This document shows positions 40,567 to 48,875 of a DNA stretch of 64,000 nt, in pieces. The DNA comes from Subtercola frigoramans (GTDB taxonomy: Bacteria > Actinomycetota > Actinomycetes > Actinomycetales > Microbacteriaceae): NCBI RefSeq assembly GCF_016907385.1, contig NZ_JAFBBU010000001.1, positions 62,001-126,000 of the forward strand, given 5' to 3'. Within the stretch, counting starts at the first letter, position 1; every line of letters begins with the position of its first letter. The translations under genes and the position numbers were made by a program. Under the pieces are notes generated by a model that saw nothing but the letters and a program-made list of their open reading frames with translations, had not been told where the DNA came from and did not search any database.

Positions 40567-42091
40567 AGGCAGCGAGGTGGAGTGGGCCTCCCGAAGAGGT
40601 CGTGAAGTATGGCCCGACGAGGCTGCCGATGAAGCCGCCTGCCGTTTCCGTACTGAGAATGCGGGCATCTGCCACGCCGATCGTCGTGACGCTGCCTCTG
40701 TGTGCCAGGCGGAACTCGACATTATCGCCTGAGAGTCGGCCGATGAGGCTCATGCCCGCCCGGCCTCCGTCATCGACAGGTACCGAACTCTGAGCGACGA
40801 CCGTGCTCACACCACCAGCCGTCTCGACCACCGCGCAGGAGGCGGTTCCGTGTTCGAGCGTCACTGCGAGCCTGGCATTGTGTGACGAGTTCTGGAGGAA
40901 CAACAGACCGAATTCGGCACGGGCGGCCAGATCATCCGGTGGCACGACAATGGCGGTGATATCGACACCGTGGTGCGCCAGCCGGCGCCCGACGAACCCT
41001 GATTCGCCCGCATCGTTGACGTCGGGGCCGCCCAGAAGCGGCAGGCCGCGTTCAGAGGGAGCGCCCAGTCGGGGGTTGCTGCGGGGTGCCAGCCATCCCC
41101 CGTCTGGTGCAGTCGCGCCCGTCAGGTCGAGGTGGTAGCTGAAGGGCTCGACGCCGGTGCCACGCTCTTCCCGCAGGGCGTCGCTGAGCATACCGACTCC
41201 GGGATTGAAGACGGGCCAGCCCTGCTCCCAGGCGACGGGAACGGCGAACGTCTCGCGGCCGAGAAGCGTGTGCCCGCTCGCTGGCCGTGTGCCGAGCAGG
41301 AGGGCGAACCAGTTGCCGTCGGCGTTCTCGACGAGGTCGGCGTGGCCGACGCACTGCACGGGGTAGTCGGTGCCGAGGTTCCGGTGGGTGAAGACCGGGT
41401 TTCGGGGGCAGCCTTCGTAGGGCCCCGTGATCGAACGCGATCGCGCCACTACAACAGAGTGGTTGCCCTCGGTGCCGCCCTCGGCGGTCAGCAGGTAGAA
41501 CCAGCCGTCGCGTTTGTAGAGGTGCGGGCCCTCCGACCAGACGCCGCCCTTGACGGCACCATTCCAGATGACGAATTCCTGGCCGACGAGCCGTTCATCG
41601 TTCAGATCGAGACGACGGAGCCAGATCTCGGTCTGGCCCTCGTACTCCCCGTGTTCGACGAGTCGGCAGCCGGCCCACCAGGCATCGTCGCCGTCGAAGA
41701 ACAGGTCCGGGTCCATGCCGACCGCGTCGGGGAGGAACACCGGCGCCGACCATGGGCCGGCCGGGTCGGTTGCGCTGGTGTAGAACGACCCAGCACCCGT
41801 CGGGGTACCGACGACGGTGCAGACAATGTAGAAGACCCCCCGGTGATGGCGGATGGTCGGGGCATAGAGCCCGCCGGAGTCGGGTGCTTCGCGCAGGTCG
41901 ATGAGCTCGCCGGTCACGACGTTGCCGAGCTGATGCCACGTCACCAGGTCGGTGCTCGAATGAAGCGGGAGCCCCGGCTGATAGTGGAACGTCGAGTTCA
42001 CAAGGTAGTACAGCGAACCGACGCGGCACACCGAGGGATCGGGGTAGAGGCCCGGGAGCACGGGAGTTGCACCCGTGGCGACGGGCGTCAT
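40541..42091 (-). CDS. GH43-family beta-xylosidase/arabinofuranosidase
   Basis: A 516-residue glycoside hydrolase, probably cytoplasmic. The five-bladed propeller catalytic residues are visible: Asp base in [15 protein letters not shown], Asp pKa modulator in [14 protein letters not shown], and Glu acid in [15 protein letters not shown]. The C-terminal 190 residues form the concanavalin-like domain found in GH43 subfamilies 10-12 ([20 protein letters not shown]). ATG 42089-42091 overlaps the fuconate dehydratase stop, so the two are co-translated. Expected to remove terminal xylose or arabinose. Confidence 0.88.
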   Translation of the reverse strand: MTPVATGATPVLPGLYPDPSVCRVGSLYYLVNSTFHYQPGLPLHSSTDLVTWHQLGNVVTGELIDLREAPDSGGLYAPTIRHHRGVFYIVCTVVGTPTGAGSFYTSATDPAGPWSAPVFLPDAVGMDPDLFFDGDDAWWAGCRLVEHGEYEGQTEIWLRRLDLNDERLVGQEFVIWNGAVKGGVWSEGPHLYKRDGWFYLLTAEGGTEGNHSVVVARSRSITGPYEGCPRNPVFTHRNLGTDYPVQCVGHADLVENADGNWFALLLGTRPASGHTLLGRETFAVPVAWEQGWPVFNPGVGMLSDALREERGTGVEPFSYHLDLTGATAPDGGWLAPRSNPRLGAPSERGLPLLGGPDVNDAGESGFVGRRLAHHGVDITAIVVPPDDLAARAEFGLLFLQNSSHNARLAVTLEHGTASCAVVETAGGVSTVVAQSSVPVDDGGRAGMSLIGRLSGDNVEFRLAHRGSVTTIGVADARILSTETAGGFIGSLVGPYFTTSSGGPLHLAAFSYEVPRS

Positions 42092-43389
42092 CGCCTGCCA
42101 GCCCAGTAGCTGCCCGACGGGTAGGAGAATTCCTCGATGGTGCTGTCGTACATTTCTGCACTGTACCCCGGCGCCTGGGGGAGCCGGTACGCTCCGTCGG
42201 TGACGACGCAAGGCTCGACGAAATGCTCATGCAGGTGGTCGACGTATTCGGTCACGCGGTTCTCCAGCGAGCCCGAGATCGCGACGTAGTCGAACACCGA
42301 GAGGTGCTGGACGAGTTCGCACAGGCCCACCCCGCCAGCATGCGGGCACACAGGGACCCCGAACTTCTGGGCCATGAGGTACACCGAGAGTATTTCGTTG
42401 ATGCTGGCAAGTCTGGCGGAGTCGAGTTGGCAGAAATCGATTGCTTCGGCCTGGAACATCTGCTTGAAGAGCACCCGGTTCATGCCGTGTTCTCCGGTGG
42501 CGACACCCACAGGGGCGACGGCCCGGCGCACGGCCGCATGACCCAGAATGTCGTCCGGGCTGGTCGGTTCCTCGATCCAGAGGGGCCGGAACTGCGCCAG
42601 CGCGTTGACCCATTCGATGGCAACAGGCACGTCCCAGACCTGGTTCGCATCGATCATGAGGTTCGCGTCGTCGCCGATCACCTCACGGGCGATCGAACAG
42701 CGCCTGATGTCGTCGTCGAGATTCGCCCCCACTTTGAGTTTGATGTGCCGGTAGCCCGCATCGACGGCCTCCTGGCACAACCGGCGCAGCTTCTCATCCG
42801 AATACCCCAGCCACCCGGCGCTGGTGGTGTAGCACGGGTAGCCGCTGGCTTCGAGCTGCGTGATCCTCTCCTGGCGGGTCGGAGCCTGTCTCTGGAGGAT
42901 GGCCATCGCTTCCTCTCTCGTGAGCGCGTCAGAGAGGTACTGGAGGTCTGCGACGTCGACGAGTTGCTCGGGTGACATGTCGGCGAGCAGTCTCCAGAGC
43001 GGCTTGCCCGCGCGCCGGGCGGCCAAGTCCCACAGCGCATTCATGACTGCTGCCATCGCCAGATGTTCGACGCCCTTCTCGGGCCCGAGCCAGCGGAGCT
43101 GCGAGTCGGACTTGAGCTCGCGGTACGCCCCGCCCAGGTCGTCGAGCAGGTCGTCGACATCGCGGCCGATGAGCGGTTCGGCACGCTGCCGGGCAGCCAG
43201 AACGCAGATGTCGTTGCCCCGACCGATCGTGAAGGTGAACCCGAACCCACTCAGCGAGGCATCGTCCGTGTGCAGGATGACGTAGGCGGCCGAATAGTCA
43301 CCATCTTTATTCATCGCATCGGATCCGTCTGCCGACAGCGACGTGGGGAAGCGAACGTCGTGCACGCTCACTCTCGTGATCTGGGTCAT
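42088..43389 (-). CDS. L-fuconate dehydratase (enolase superfamily)
   Basis: A 433-residue Mg-dependent sugar acid dehydratase that converts L-fuconate to 2-keto-3-deoxy-L-fuconate. Metal ligands are Asp in [10 protein letters not shown], Glu in [15 protein letters not shown] and Glu in [13 protein letters not shown]; the acid/base Lys is in [13 protein letters not shown] and the catalytic His in [14 protein letters not shown]. The N-terminus [20 protein letters not shown] then [14 protein letters not shown] is specific to the FucD subgroup. Co-transcribed with GH43, divergent from the FadR-type regulator. Confidence 0.92.
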   Translation of the reverse strand: MTQITRVSVHDVRFPTSLSADGSDAMNKDGDYSAAYVILHTDDASLSGFGFTFTIGRGNDICVLAARQRAEPLIGRDVDDLLDDLGGAYRELKSDSQLRWLGPEKGVEHLAMAAVMNALWDLAARRAGKPLWRLLADMSPEQLVDVADLQYLSDALTREEAMAILQRQAPTRQERITQLEASGYPCYTTSAGWLGYSDEKLRRLCQEAVDAGYRHIKLKVGANLDDDIRRCSIAREVIGDDANLMIDANQVWDVPVAIEWVNALAQFRPLWIEEPTSPDDILGHAAVRRAVAPVGVATGEHGMNRVLFKQMFQAEAIDFCQLDSARLASINEILSVYLMAQKFGVPVCPHAGGVGLCELVQHLSVFDYVAISGSLENRVTEYVDHLHEHFVEPCVVTDGAYRLPQAPGYSAEMYDSTIEEFSYPSGSYWAGRR

Positions 43390-43403
43390 GGGCGCCTTTG
43401 ATT

Positions 43404-43419
43404 AGATGTATCGATGAAT
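43404..43419. promoter_or_regulatory. Operator-like half-sites upstream of fuconate dehydratase
   Basis: AGATGTATCGATGAAT contains GATGTAT and GATGAAT half-sites, 15 bases upstream of the dehydratase start. The same half-sites (TACATC/GATGTA, GATGAAT) recur at 43459-43474, 43537-43543, 47804-47816 and 47867-47879. Likely recognition by the FadR-type regulator. Confidence 0.45.
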
Positions 43420-43458
43420 TCGGTTCTGAATTGGCCCGCTCAAGCCGGACCGATCCAG

Positions 43459-43474
43459 TATAGATCAGATGAAT
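43459..43474. promoter_or_regulatory. Shared element TATAG(G/A)TCAGATGAAT, copy 2
   Basis: TATAGATCAGATGAAT, identical in 15 of 16 positions to 39467-39482, between the divergent dehydratase and regulator genes. Confidence 0.45.
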
Positions 43475-43530
43475 AATGGAGAATAGCGATTTCATTCAGA
43501 AGAAATGCCGGAATTGGCTAAACTTCGGAT

Positions 43531-44253
43531 ATGTCTGATGAATCGTCGCTCTCTCAAACAGATGTCGTGGTCTTCGGCATCAAGCAGATGATCCTCGACG
43601 GGGAACTGACCCCGGGTGCCCGGCTGCCGATCGAGAAAGATCTGGCGCCTCGTCTGAACGTGTCACGAGGTTCACTGCGCGAAGGTGTGAGGGCGCTGTC
43701 GATCATGGGTGTTCTGGAGACCCGCCAGGGCGCCGGAACATTTGTGACGGCCCTTGACCCCTCACTACTGCTCGCGCCGATGGGGTTCGTCGTCGATCTC
43801 CAGCACGCCGCCGGCATCGAGAACGTGCACACCGTGCGGCGAATCCTCGAGACGGCTGCAGCGGGCCGGGCGGTGTCACAGATGACGCAGTCGCAGCTCG
43901 ACGAAGCGTCCCGCATCCTGGACCGCAGCGAGGTCGCCATCAGCTCCGACCCGATTGACCATGAGACCGCGCTGGACTGCGACATCGAATTCCATCGGCT
44001 CATCTCCGCCAATTCCGGCAATGCCGTGCTTGCTGCCCTGATCGAGGCGCTCTCGAGCCGCACGGTGCGCGGGAGGCTCTGGCGCGCAATCGCTGACGAG
44101 AACGCACTGTTTGTGACGCTCGCCGAACACCGGGCCATTCTCGCGTCGATCGCCAAGCGTGATCCCGAGGCTGCCCAGCTGAGGATGGGCGCACACCTTC
44201 TCGCCGTCGAGGAATTCCTCGCCGAGCACGAACCCGATCAGACGGCTGTCTGA
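43531..44253 (+). CDS. FadR/GntR-family regulator with FCD domain
   Basis: A 240-residue regulator. Winged helix: LTPGARLPIEKDLAPRLNVS then RGSLREGVRALSIMGVLETR and QGAGTFV. The C-terminal all-helical FCD ligand domain has VRRILETAAAGRAVSQMTQS, DCDIEFHRLISANSGNAVLA and LAEHRAILASIAKRDPEAAQ with the metal-binding Asp/His pattern. Such regulators sense sugar acids; here probably L-fuconate or 2-keto-3-deoxy-L-fuconate, controlling the flanking dehydratase and catabolic operons. The terminal TCAGAC...GTCTGA palindrome is shared with the convergent gene end. Confidence 0.9.
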   Translation: MSDESSLSQTDVVVFGIKQMILDGELTPGARLPIEKDLAPRLNVSRGSLREGVRALSIMGVLETRQGAGTFVTALDPSLLLAPMGFVVDLQHAAGIENVHTVRRILETAAAGRAVSQMTQSQLDEASRILDRSEVAISSDPIDHETALDCDIEFHRLISANSGNAVLAALIEALSSRTVRGRLWRAIADENALFVTLAEHRAILASIAKRDPEAAQLRMGAHLLAVEEFLAEHEPDQTAV

Positions 44254-45134
44254 GCGAGCCTCGCGCGTTCGAGACGAGCGGGGTCGAGGGTGTAGAACTC
44301 GGCCGCCGTTCCGCCGAGCATCCGGCCTGCTTCTGTCGGCGATAACTCGCCGATGAGCGACGAGAGTGCAGACCACACGCGGTCGTAGCCGCCGGCGAGC
44401 TCGCAGACGGGCCAGTCGCCGCCGAACATGAGACGCTCCGCCCCGAACGCCTCGAGAGCACGATCGAAGAAGGGCGCGACCGCCTCCGGGGTCCACGCCG
44501 AAGTGTGGCCCTCGGCGGAATACAGGCCGGAGACCTTGGCATGGACGCGAGGGTTCTCTGCGGCATCACGAAGGAGTCTCCACCATGCCTCAGGGGTGTC
44601 GTCTGAACGCCCGATCGGAGGTTTGCCGAGGTGGTCGATCACGATGTCCAGGGCGGGAAAACGCTCAGACATCCATTGCACGTGCTGCAGGTGACGCGGC
44701 AGTTCGGCGACGAGGTCGAACGGGGTCCCGCTCGCTTCGAGAAGTCTCAGCCCGTCCATGACCTCGGGTCTCCTCAGCCAGTCGGCATCCTCTTGGTCGT
44801 GAATCAGATTCCGGATGCCCACCACCAGCTCATTCCGGTGCAATCGGTTGAGCTCGTGCTCGGCCTGCTCCGGTTGGTCGAGTGGAATCCAGCCCACGAC
44901 GCCCACGATCCGCGGCCATCGCTCCGCAACGTCGAGCATGTACTCCGTGTCAGCCGAATTGTCGGCAGACTGCACCAGGATCGCCGCGTCGAGTCCCGAC
45001 CGCGCGAGCAGCGGTGCCGCATCCTCGAAATGCATCGGGCGGTCTATCGGTGCGTGTTGGGCCCCGAGCCAGGCGTAGTGCACACGGCCGGGATCCCAGA
45101 CGTGCAGGTGAGCGTCGATGCGGGTGTCTCTCAC
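44238..45134 (-). CDS. Amidohydrolase (L-fucono-lactone lactonase type)
   Basis: A 298-residue metal-dependent hydrolase of the COG3618 TIM-barrel group, which includes L-fuconolactonase and L-rhamnonolactonase. Metal ligands: DAHLHVWDP (HxH), His in VIDHLGKPP, and Asp in LMFGGDWPV. It would open L-fucono-1,5-lactone to L-fuconate. GTG at 45132-45134 overlaps the aldo/keto reductase stop. Last gene of the leftward four-gene operon. An upstream frame to 45542 is spurious. Confidence 0.86.
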   Translation of the reverse strand: MRDTRIDAHLHVWDPGRVHYAWLGAQHAPIDRPMHFEDAAPLLARSGLDAAILVQSADNSADTEYMLDVAERWPRIVGVVGWIPLDQPEQAEHELNRLHRNELVVGIRNLIHDQEDADWLRRPEVMDGLRLLEASGTPFDLVAELPRHLQHVQWMSERFPALDIVIDHLGKPPIGRSDDTPEAWWRLLRDAAENPRVHAKVSGLYSAEGHTSAWTPEAVAPFFDRALEAFGAERLMFGGDWPVCELAGGYDRVWSALSSLIGELSPTEAGRMLGGTAAEFYTLDPARLERARLAQTAV

Positions 45135-46114
45135 GCAGAGCCGACCGATTCTTCGCGGAGCAGGCCGGCCGAGACCAGGTCGCTCCAGAGACCGACTGGT
45201 ATCGAGGCCCCAGCACGTTCGATCGTGCCCCTGACCTGCCCAGCCGTGCGGGCACCGACCACCACCGAGGCCGTGGAGGAGTGCTGCAGGGGGAACGCCA
45301 AGGCAGCTTCCGGCAGCGTCACAGAATGGCTCTCGCAGATGTCGGCGATGCGGTTTGCGCGCTCGATGAGCTCGGGCGGGGCAGGAAGGTAGTCGAACTT
45401 GGCGTCTGCCGGTGGACGCCTCTGCGCCAGAAGGCCTGAGTTGTAGACGCCGGCGATGACGACGCCGACTCCGCGGTGCTCGGCTGCCGGCAGCAGATCG
45501 TCGAGCGCACCCTGTTCCAGGAGTGTGTAGCGACCGGCGCACATCACAACGTCGACATCGCTCTCAGCGACGATTCTCGCCAGTGCTGCGGAGTCATTCA
45601 TGCCTGCGCCGATGGCCGTGATCACTCCCTCGTCGCGAAGGCGAGCCAGAGCGGGCAGGGCCTCGGCGATCGCCTGGTCGAGGTGGTCGTCTGGGTCGTG
45701 GAGGTAGACGATGTCGACTCGGTCAAGGCCCAGGCGTTCGAGGCTCTGCTCGAGCGAGCGCCGTACCCCGTCGGCCGAGAAGTCCCACTTGCGTCGCAAC
45801 GAAGCGGGCACATCGAACCCCTCGTCATCGCGGGTATGGGCACCAGCGGGGTTCGCGACGAGGAGCCTGCCGACTTTGGTCGACAACACGTACTCATGAC
45901 GCGGGTGCGCACGAAGCTCTCTGCCGAGCCGCCGTTCCGAGAGCCCGAGGCCGTAGTGCGGGGCTGTGTCGAAGTACCGGATGCCCGCTTCCCACGCCTC
46001 GCTGACGGCGCCCTCGACCTCGGCATCGCTCGTCGCGCGGTACAGGTTGCCGAACTGCGCGGCTCCGAGGCCCAACTCGGAGACGTCGAGCCCACGCACT
46101 GTGCGGTGTTTCAC
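45131..46114 (-). CDS. Aldo/keto reductase (L-fucose dehydrogenase type)
   Basis: A 327-residue NAD(P)-dependent oxidoreductase of the AKR superfamily, close to the D-threo-aldose/L-fucose 1-dehydrogenases: LDVSELGLGAAQFGNLYRAT, then YFDTAPHYGLGLSERRLGRE with the catalytic Asp and Tyr, RVDIVYLHDPDDHLDQ and the cofactor-binding end VVVGARTAGQV. Oxidation of L-fucose to L-fucono-lactone is the likely first catabolic step. GTG at 46112-46114 has GAAGGG five bases upstream; the alternative GTG at 46132 overlaps the SDR stop. Confidence 0.86.
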   Translation of the reverse strand: MKHRTVRGLDVSELGLGAAQFGNLYRATSDAEVEGAVSEAWEAGIRYFDTAPHYGLGLSERRLGRELRAHPRHEYVLSTKVGRLLVANPAGAHTRDDEGFDVPASLRRKWDFSADGVRRSLEQSLERLGLDRVDIVYLHDPDDHLDQAIAEALPALARLRDEGVITAIGAGMNDSAALARIVAESDVDVVMCAGRYTLLEQGALDDLLPAAEHRGVGVVIAGVYNSGLLAQRRPPADAKFDYLPAPPELIERANRIADICESHSVTLPEAALAFPLQHSSTASVVVGARTAGQVRGTIERAGASIPVGLWSDLVSAGLLREESVGSA

Positions 46115-46128
46115 AATGACCCTTCGAT

Positions 46129-46896
46129 TCACGCGGGTCGCGGGCGGAGCGAATCCATGCCGCCGTCGACAGCGAGAATGATACCGTTCGTGCTGCCCGA
46201 GCTCGGCGACGCCAGGTAGGCGACGGCCTCCGCGACTTCTTCGGGACGAACAAGGCGCTTTGTGGGCTGCCGGTTCTCCAGCGCCGCCCGCTCGGCCTGC
46301 GGGTCTTTCGCTCCGTCGAGAAGCCGCCCCACCCACGGGGTGTCGGCCGTACCCGGCGCGACGGCATTCACGCGGATGCCATACGGCAGGCAATCGACTG
46401 CCACGGCACGAGTCAGGGCTGAGATCGCGCCCTTCGACGCCGAGTAGAGGGCCCGGTCAGGCAGCCCCGCCGATGCCGCGATCGATGAGGTGAACACGAT
46501 GGCCGCGGCGGATGACCGGCGCAGGTGTGGCATGGCCGCTCGCACCGTGCGGGCGGAGCCGATGACGTTGACGTTCAGAACGCGCGCCCACTCCTCGTCG
46601 TCGTTCGCCTCGATGTCACCCTGTGCCCCGATGCCCGCGTTCGCGACGACGATGTCGAGCTGGTGTGCTTGCCTGATGACCTCGTCGATCGCTGCCTCGA
46701 CACTCGACGAGCTGCCGATGTCGCAGACGATGCCGACCAGGGGCAACTCGACCCTCTCGATCGTGAGATCGAGACAGTACACAGTCGCGCCGCGACTGCT
46801 CAGCTCCCTGGCGATGGCCGTGCCGAGCCCGGATGCGCCTCCCGTCACCGCAGCGACGAGCCCTTCGTACGGCAGGGGGATACGGGAATCGGTCAC
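46129..46896 (-). CDS. Short-chain dehydrogenase (2-keto-3-deoxy-L-fuconate dehydrogenase type)
   Basis: A 255-residue classical SDR. Cofactor motif VTGGASGLGTAIAREL (TGxxxGxG), NAG in VVANAGIGAQGD, and catalytic Ser and YxxxK in IVFTSSIAASAG and ALYSASKGAISAL. In non-phosphorylative L-fucose catabolism an SDR oxidises 2-keto-3-deoxy-L-fuconate at C4. Overlaps the FAH gene stop (GTGA). Substrate is assigned from pathway context. Confidence 0.85.
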   Translation of the reverse strand: MTDSRIPLPYEGLVAAVTGGASGLGTAIARELSSRGATVYCLDLTIERVELPLVGIVCDIGSSSSVEAAIDEVIRQAHQLDIVVANAGIGAQGDIEANDDEEWARVLNVNVIGSARTVRAAMPHLRRSSAAAIVFTSSIAASAGLPDRALYSASKGAISALTRAVAVDCLPYGIRVNAVAPGTADTPWVGRLLDGAKDPQAERAALENRQPTKRLVRPEEVAEAVAYLASPSSGSTNGIILAVDGGMDSLRPRPA

Positions 46897-47765
46897 AGTG
46901 TGGTTCCTTGCCTGATGAGCTGGCGCTGGGCGCCCAGCCCGGTGATCGTGGAGGTGTATTCGTCGCCGTCGCTGAGGTAGGGGAACCGGCCAGAGAGAGC
47001 CACGCCCTCCGGGGTGCCGGTGTTGATGAGGTCTCCCGGCTCGAGCACCATGTACTGGCTGAGGCGCAGCACGATGTCGGCGCAGGCGAAGATCAGATCG
47101 CTGGTCGTCGAGTCCTGGCGGGGCTCGCCATTCACTGCCGACGCGAGACGCAGCCCGCTCCCGTCCCCGACTTCAGCGGTCGGTACGAGCCACGGCCCCA
47201 GGGGATTGAACGTCTCGGCGCACTTGCCCTTGCTCCACTGGCCACCGGAGATCTCCAACTGGTATTCGCGCTCAGAGACATCGTTCGAAATGGTGAAACC
47301 GGCAATGGATGCCAGAGCCTCTGCGTGGCTCTGCAGGTATCGCGCGCGTCTGCCGATCACCAGGCCGAGTTCGACCTCCCAGTCGGTCTTCACCGACCCT
47401 GGAGGAAGGAGAACGGTGTCGTAGGGCCCGACGACGGTGTTCGGGTGTTTGAAGAAGATCACCGGCTCTGTGGGAGGCTCCGCGCCTGATTCGGCAGCGT
47501 GGGCTGCGTAGTTCATGCCCACACAGACGACCGCACCCGGTCTCGCAATCGGTGCGCCGATCCGCTGGCCCGTGCCGTCGCCCGGATCGTCGATCGCCGT
47601 CAAACCGCCCTGGTCCAGAGCGATCTGCACCTGTTCGATGCCTCCACGTTCAAGGAATGACCCGGTGATGTCGTCGGTGATCGTCGAGATGTCGAACAAC
47701 TGCCCGCGATCATCCATCACCGCAGGTGCTTCCAGGCCTGGGGGGCCCAACCGCAGAAACTTCAC
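46893..47765 (-). CDS. FAH-family hydrolase (2,4-diketo-3-deoxy-L-fuconate hydrolase type)
   Basis: A 290-residue fumarylacetoacetate hydrolase family member. Key segments: AVVCVGMNYAAHAAESGAEP, VIFFKHPNTVVGPYDTVLLP, DWEVELGLVIGRRARYL (metal-binding Glu), TISNDVSEREYQ and WSKGKCAETFNPLGPWLV. It would split the 2,4-diketo acid to pyruvate and L-lactate, the final step of the route. First gene of the operon; operator-like half-sites lie upstream at 47801-47879. Confidence 0.88.
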   Translation of the reverse strand: MKFLRLGPPGLEAPAVMDDRGQLFDISTITDDITGSFLERGGIEQVQIALDQGGLTAIDDPGDGTGQRIGAPIARPGAVVCVGMNYAAHAAESGAEPPTEPVIFFKHPNTVVGPYDTVLLPPGSVKTDWEVELGLVIGRRARYLQSHAEALASIAGFTISNDVSEREYQLEISGGQWSKGKCAETFNPLGPWLVPTAEVGDGSGLRLASAVNGEPRQDSTTSDLIFACADIVLRLSQYMVLEPGDLINTGTPEGVALSGRFPYLSDGDEYTSTITGLGAQRQLIRQGTTL

Positions 47766-47800
47766 TGTGACCTCACACTTCTCGGTTCATGACGAACGAC

Positions 47801-47879
47801 AGATACATCATATGTCATTGAGAAGATTGAGAGAGATACCGTGCTGATTTCAGTCAATTACCCGATTACATCGGATGTA
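47801..47879. promoter_or_regulatory. Operator-like palindromes upstream of FAH operon
   Basis: TACATC-G-GATGTA is a perfect inverted repeat at 47867-47879, and GATACATCATATGTC at 47802-47816 is a weaker version. The same half-sites occur around the FadR-type gene, so joint control is plausible. The region also lies upstream of no rightward gene, since the next gene reads toward it from 47886. Confidence 0.5.
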
Positions 47880-47885
47880 TCTCTG

Positions 47886-48875
47886 TCAGGGGCGGACGGC
47901 GGCCGCGCCCTGGATGCGCTCGAGCAGCGCGATGTTCTGCATCGTGTGCGCCAGAAGCAGCCGGTGATCCAGCGGTGCCCTCTGTCGCACGGCTGCGCTG
48001 ACACCCTCGATTTCATAGGCGAATCCCGCCGCAGCCGAGTCGACGGTGAAGTGTTCGACGCGGCCGTCGTTCCAGCCGATGGTGAGTTCGGCCGGGCTGT
48101 AGATCTCACGCAGCTCCACCCACGCGTTCTCGAACTGCAGCTGGGCAGCCGAAGGGGCGGCGCCCGACGAGTCTGCGGCAAAGCTGCCGCCGAACTGCGC
48201 GAAGGACGTGTCGCGGCTGAGCAGCACAGCGGTCGCGAAATCCGTCCCATCGGCGGTGCGCTGCGAGGTGGCGGCTATCGAGGCGGGCTCGTGGAACCCG
48301 CTGTCGACTGCCGTGAGGATGGCCAGGGGATACACCAGGCACTCCCAGAGAAAGCTGCCACCGAGTTCAGCCGTCAGGGCGCGATGGCCCCTGGGAACGC
48401 CGATCGGCCCCGCGTTCGCCGTGAAGGCCCGCAGCGCGCCCAGCGAACCCGAGTCGACGAGGCCGAGCAACTGGGAGACCAGGGGATTGAACAGCGTCCA
48501 CATGCCCTCGATCGCCAGCGTCGGGCGATCGCCGAGCTCTTGGGCGATGGTCTCGGCATCGCTCGAGTTCAGCACCAGCGGTTTCTCGACCACAACGTGT
48601 TTGCCGTGGCCGATGGCCAGCAGGGCATCATCGCGATGGCGGTGCTGGGGGGTTGCGATGTAGACGGCTTCGATGGCCGGGTCGCTCACCAGTTCTTCGT
48701 AGCTCCCATATGCCCTGGCGCCGTCGCGGCCTTCTGTGAAGGCTTCGGCGCGGCCGAGGGAACGGCTGGCCACGGCGCTCAGCGTTGCGACCGAGGAGCG
48801 CTCGAGCGCCCCGCTGAACTCGGCGGCGATCATCCCTGTTCCCAGGATGCCCCACCGCACAGGTGCGTCAGTCAT
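47886..48875 (-). CDS. Gfo/Idh/MocA family oxidoreductase
   Basis: A 329-residue NAD(P)-dependent sugar oxidoreductase. Rossmann motif VRWGILGTGMIAAEFSGALE, the EKP catalytic lysine in HVVVEKPLVLNSSDAET, and PQHRHRDDALLAIGHGKH before it. Substrates in this family are sugars or inositols. It overlaps the upstream TolB-like gene by 4 bases. The region after the gene leads into the FAH operon start with 120 bases between. Confidence 0.88.
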   Translation of the reverse strand: MTDAPVRWGILGTGMIAAEFSGALERSSVATLSAVASRSLGRAEAFTEGRDGARAYGSYEELVSDPAIEAVYIATPQHRHRDDALLAIGHGKHVVVEKPLVLNSSDAETIAQELGDRPTLAIEGMWTLFNPLVSQLLGLVDSGSLGALRAFTANAGPIGVPRGHRALTAELGGSFLWECLVYPLAILTAVDSGFHEPASIAATSQRTADGTDFATAVLLSRDTSFAQFGGSFAADSSGAAPSAAQLQFENAWVELREIYSPAELTIGWNDGRVEHFTVDSAAAGFAYEIEGVSAAVRQRAPLDHRLLLAHTMQNIALLERIQGAAAVRP

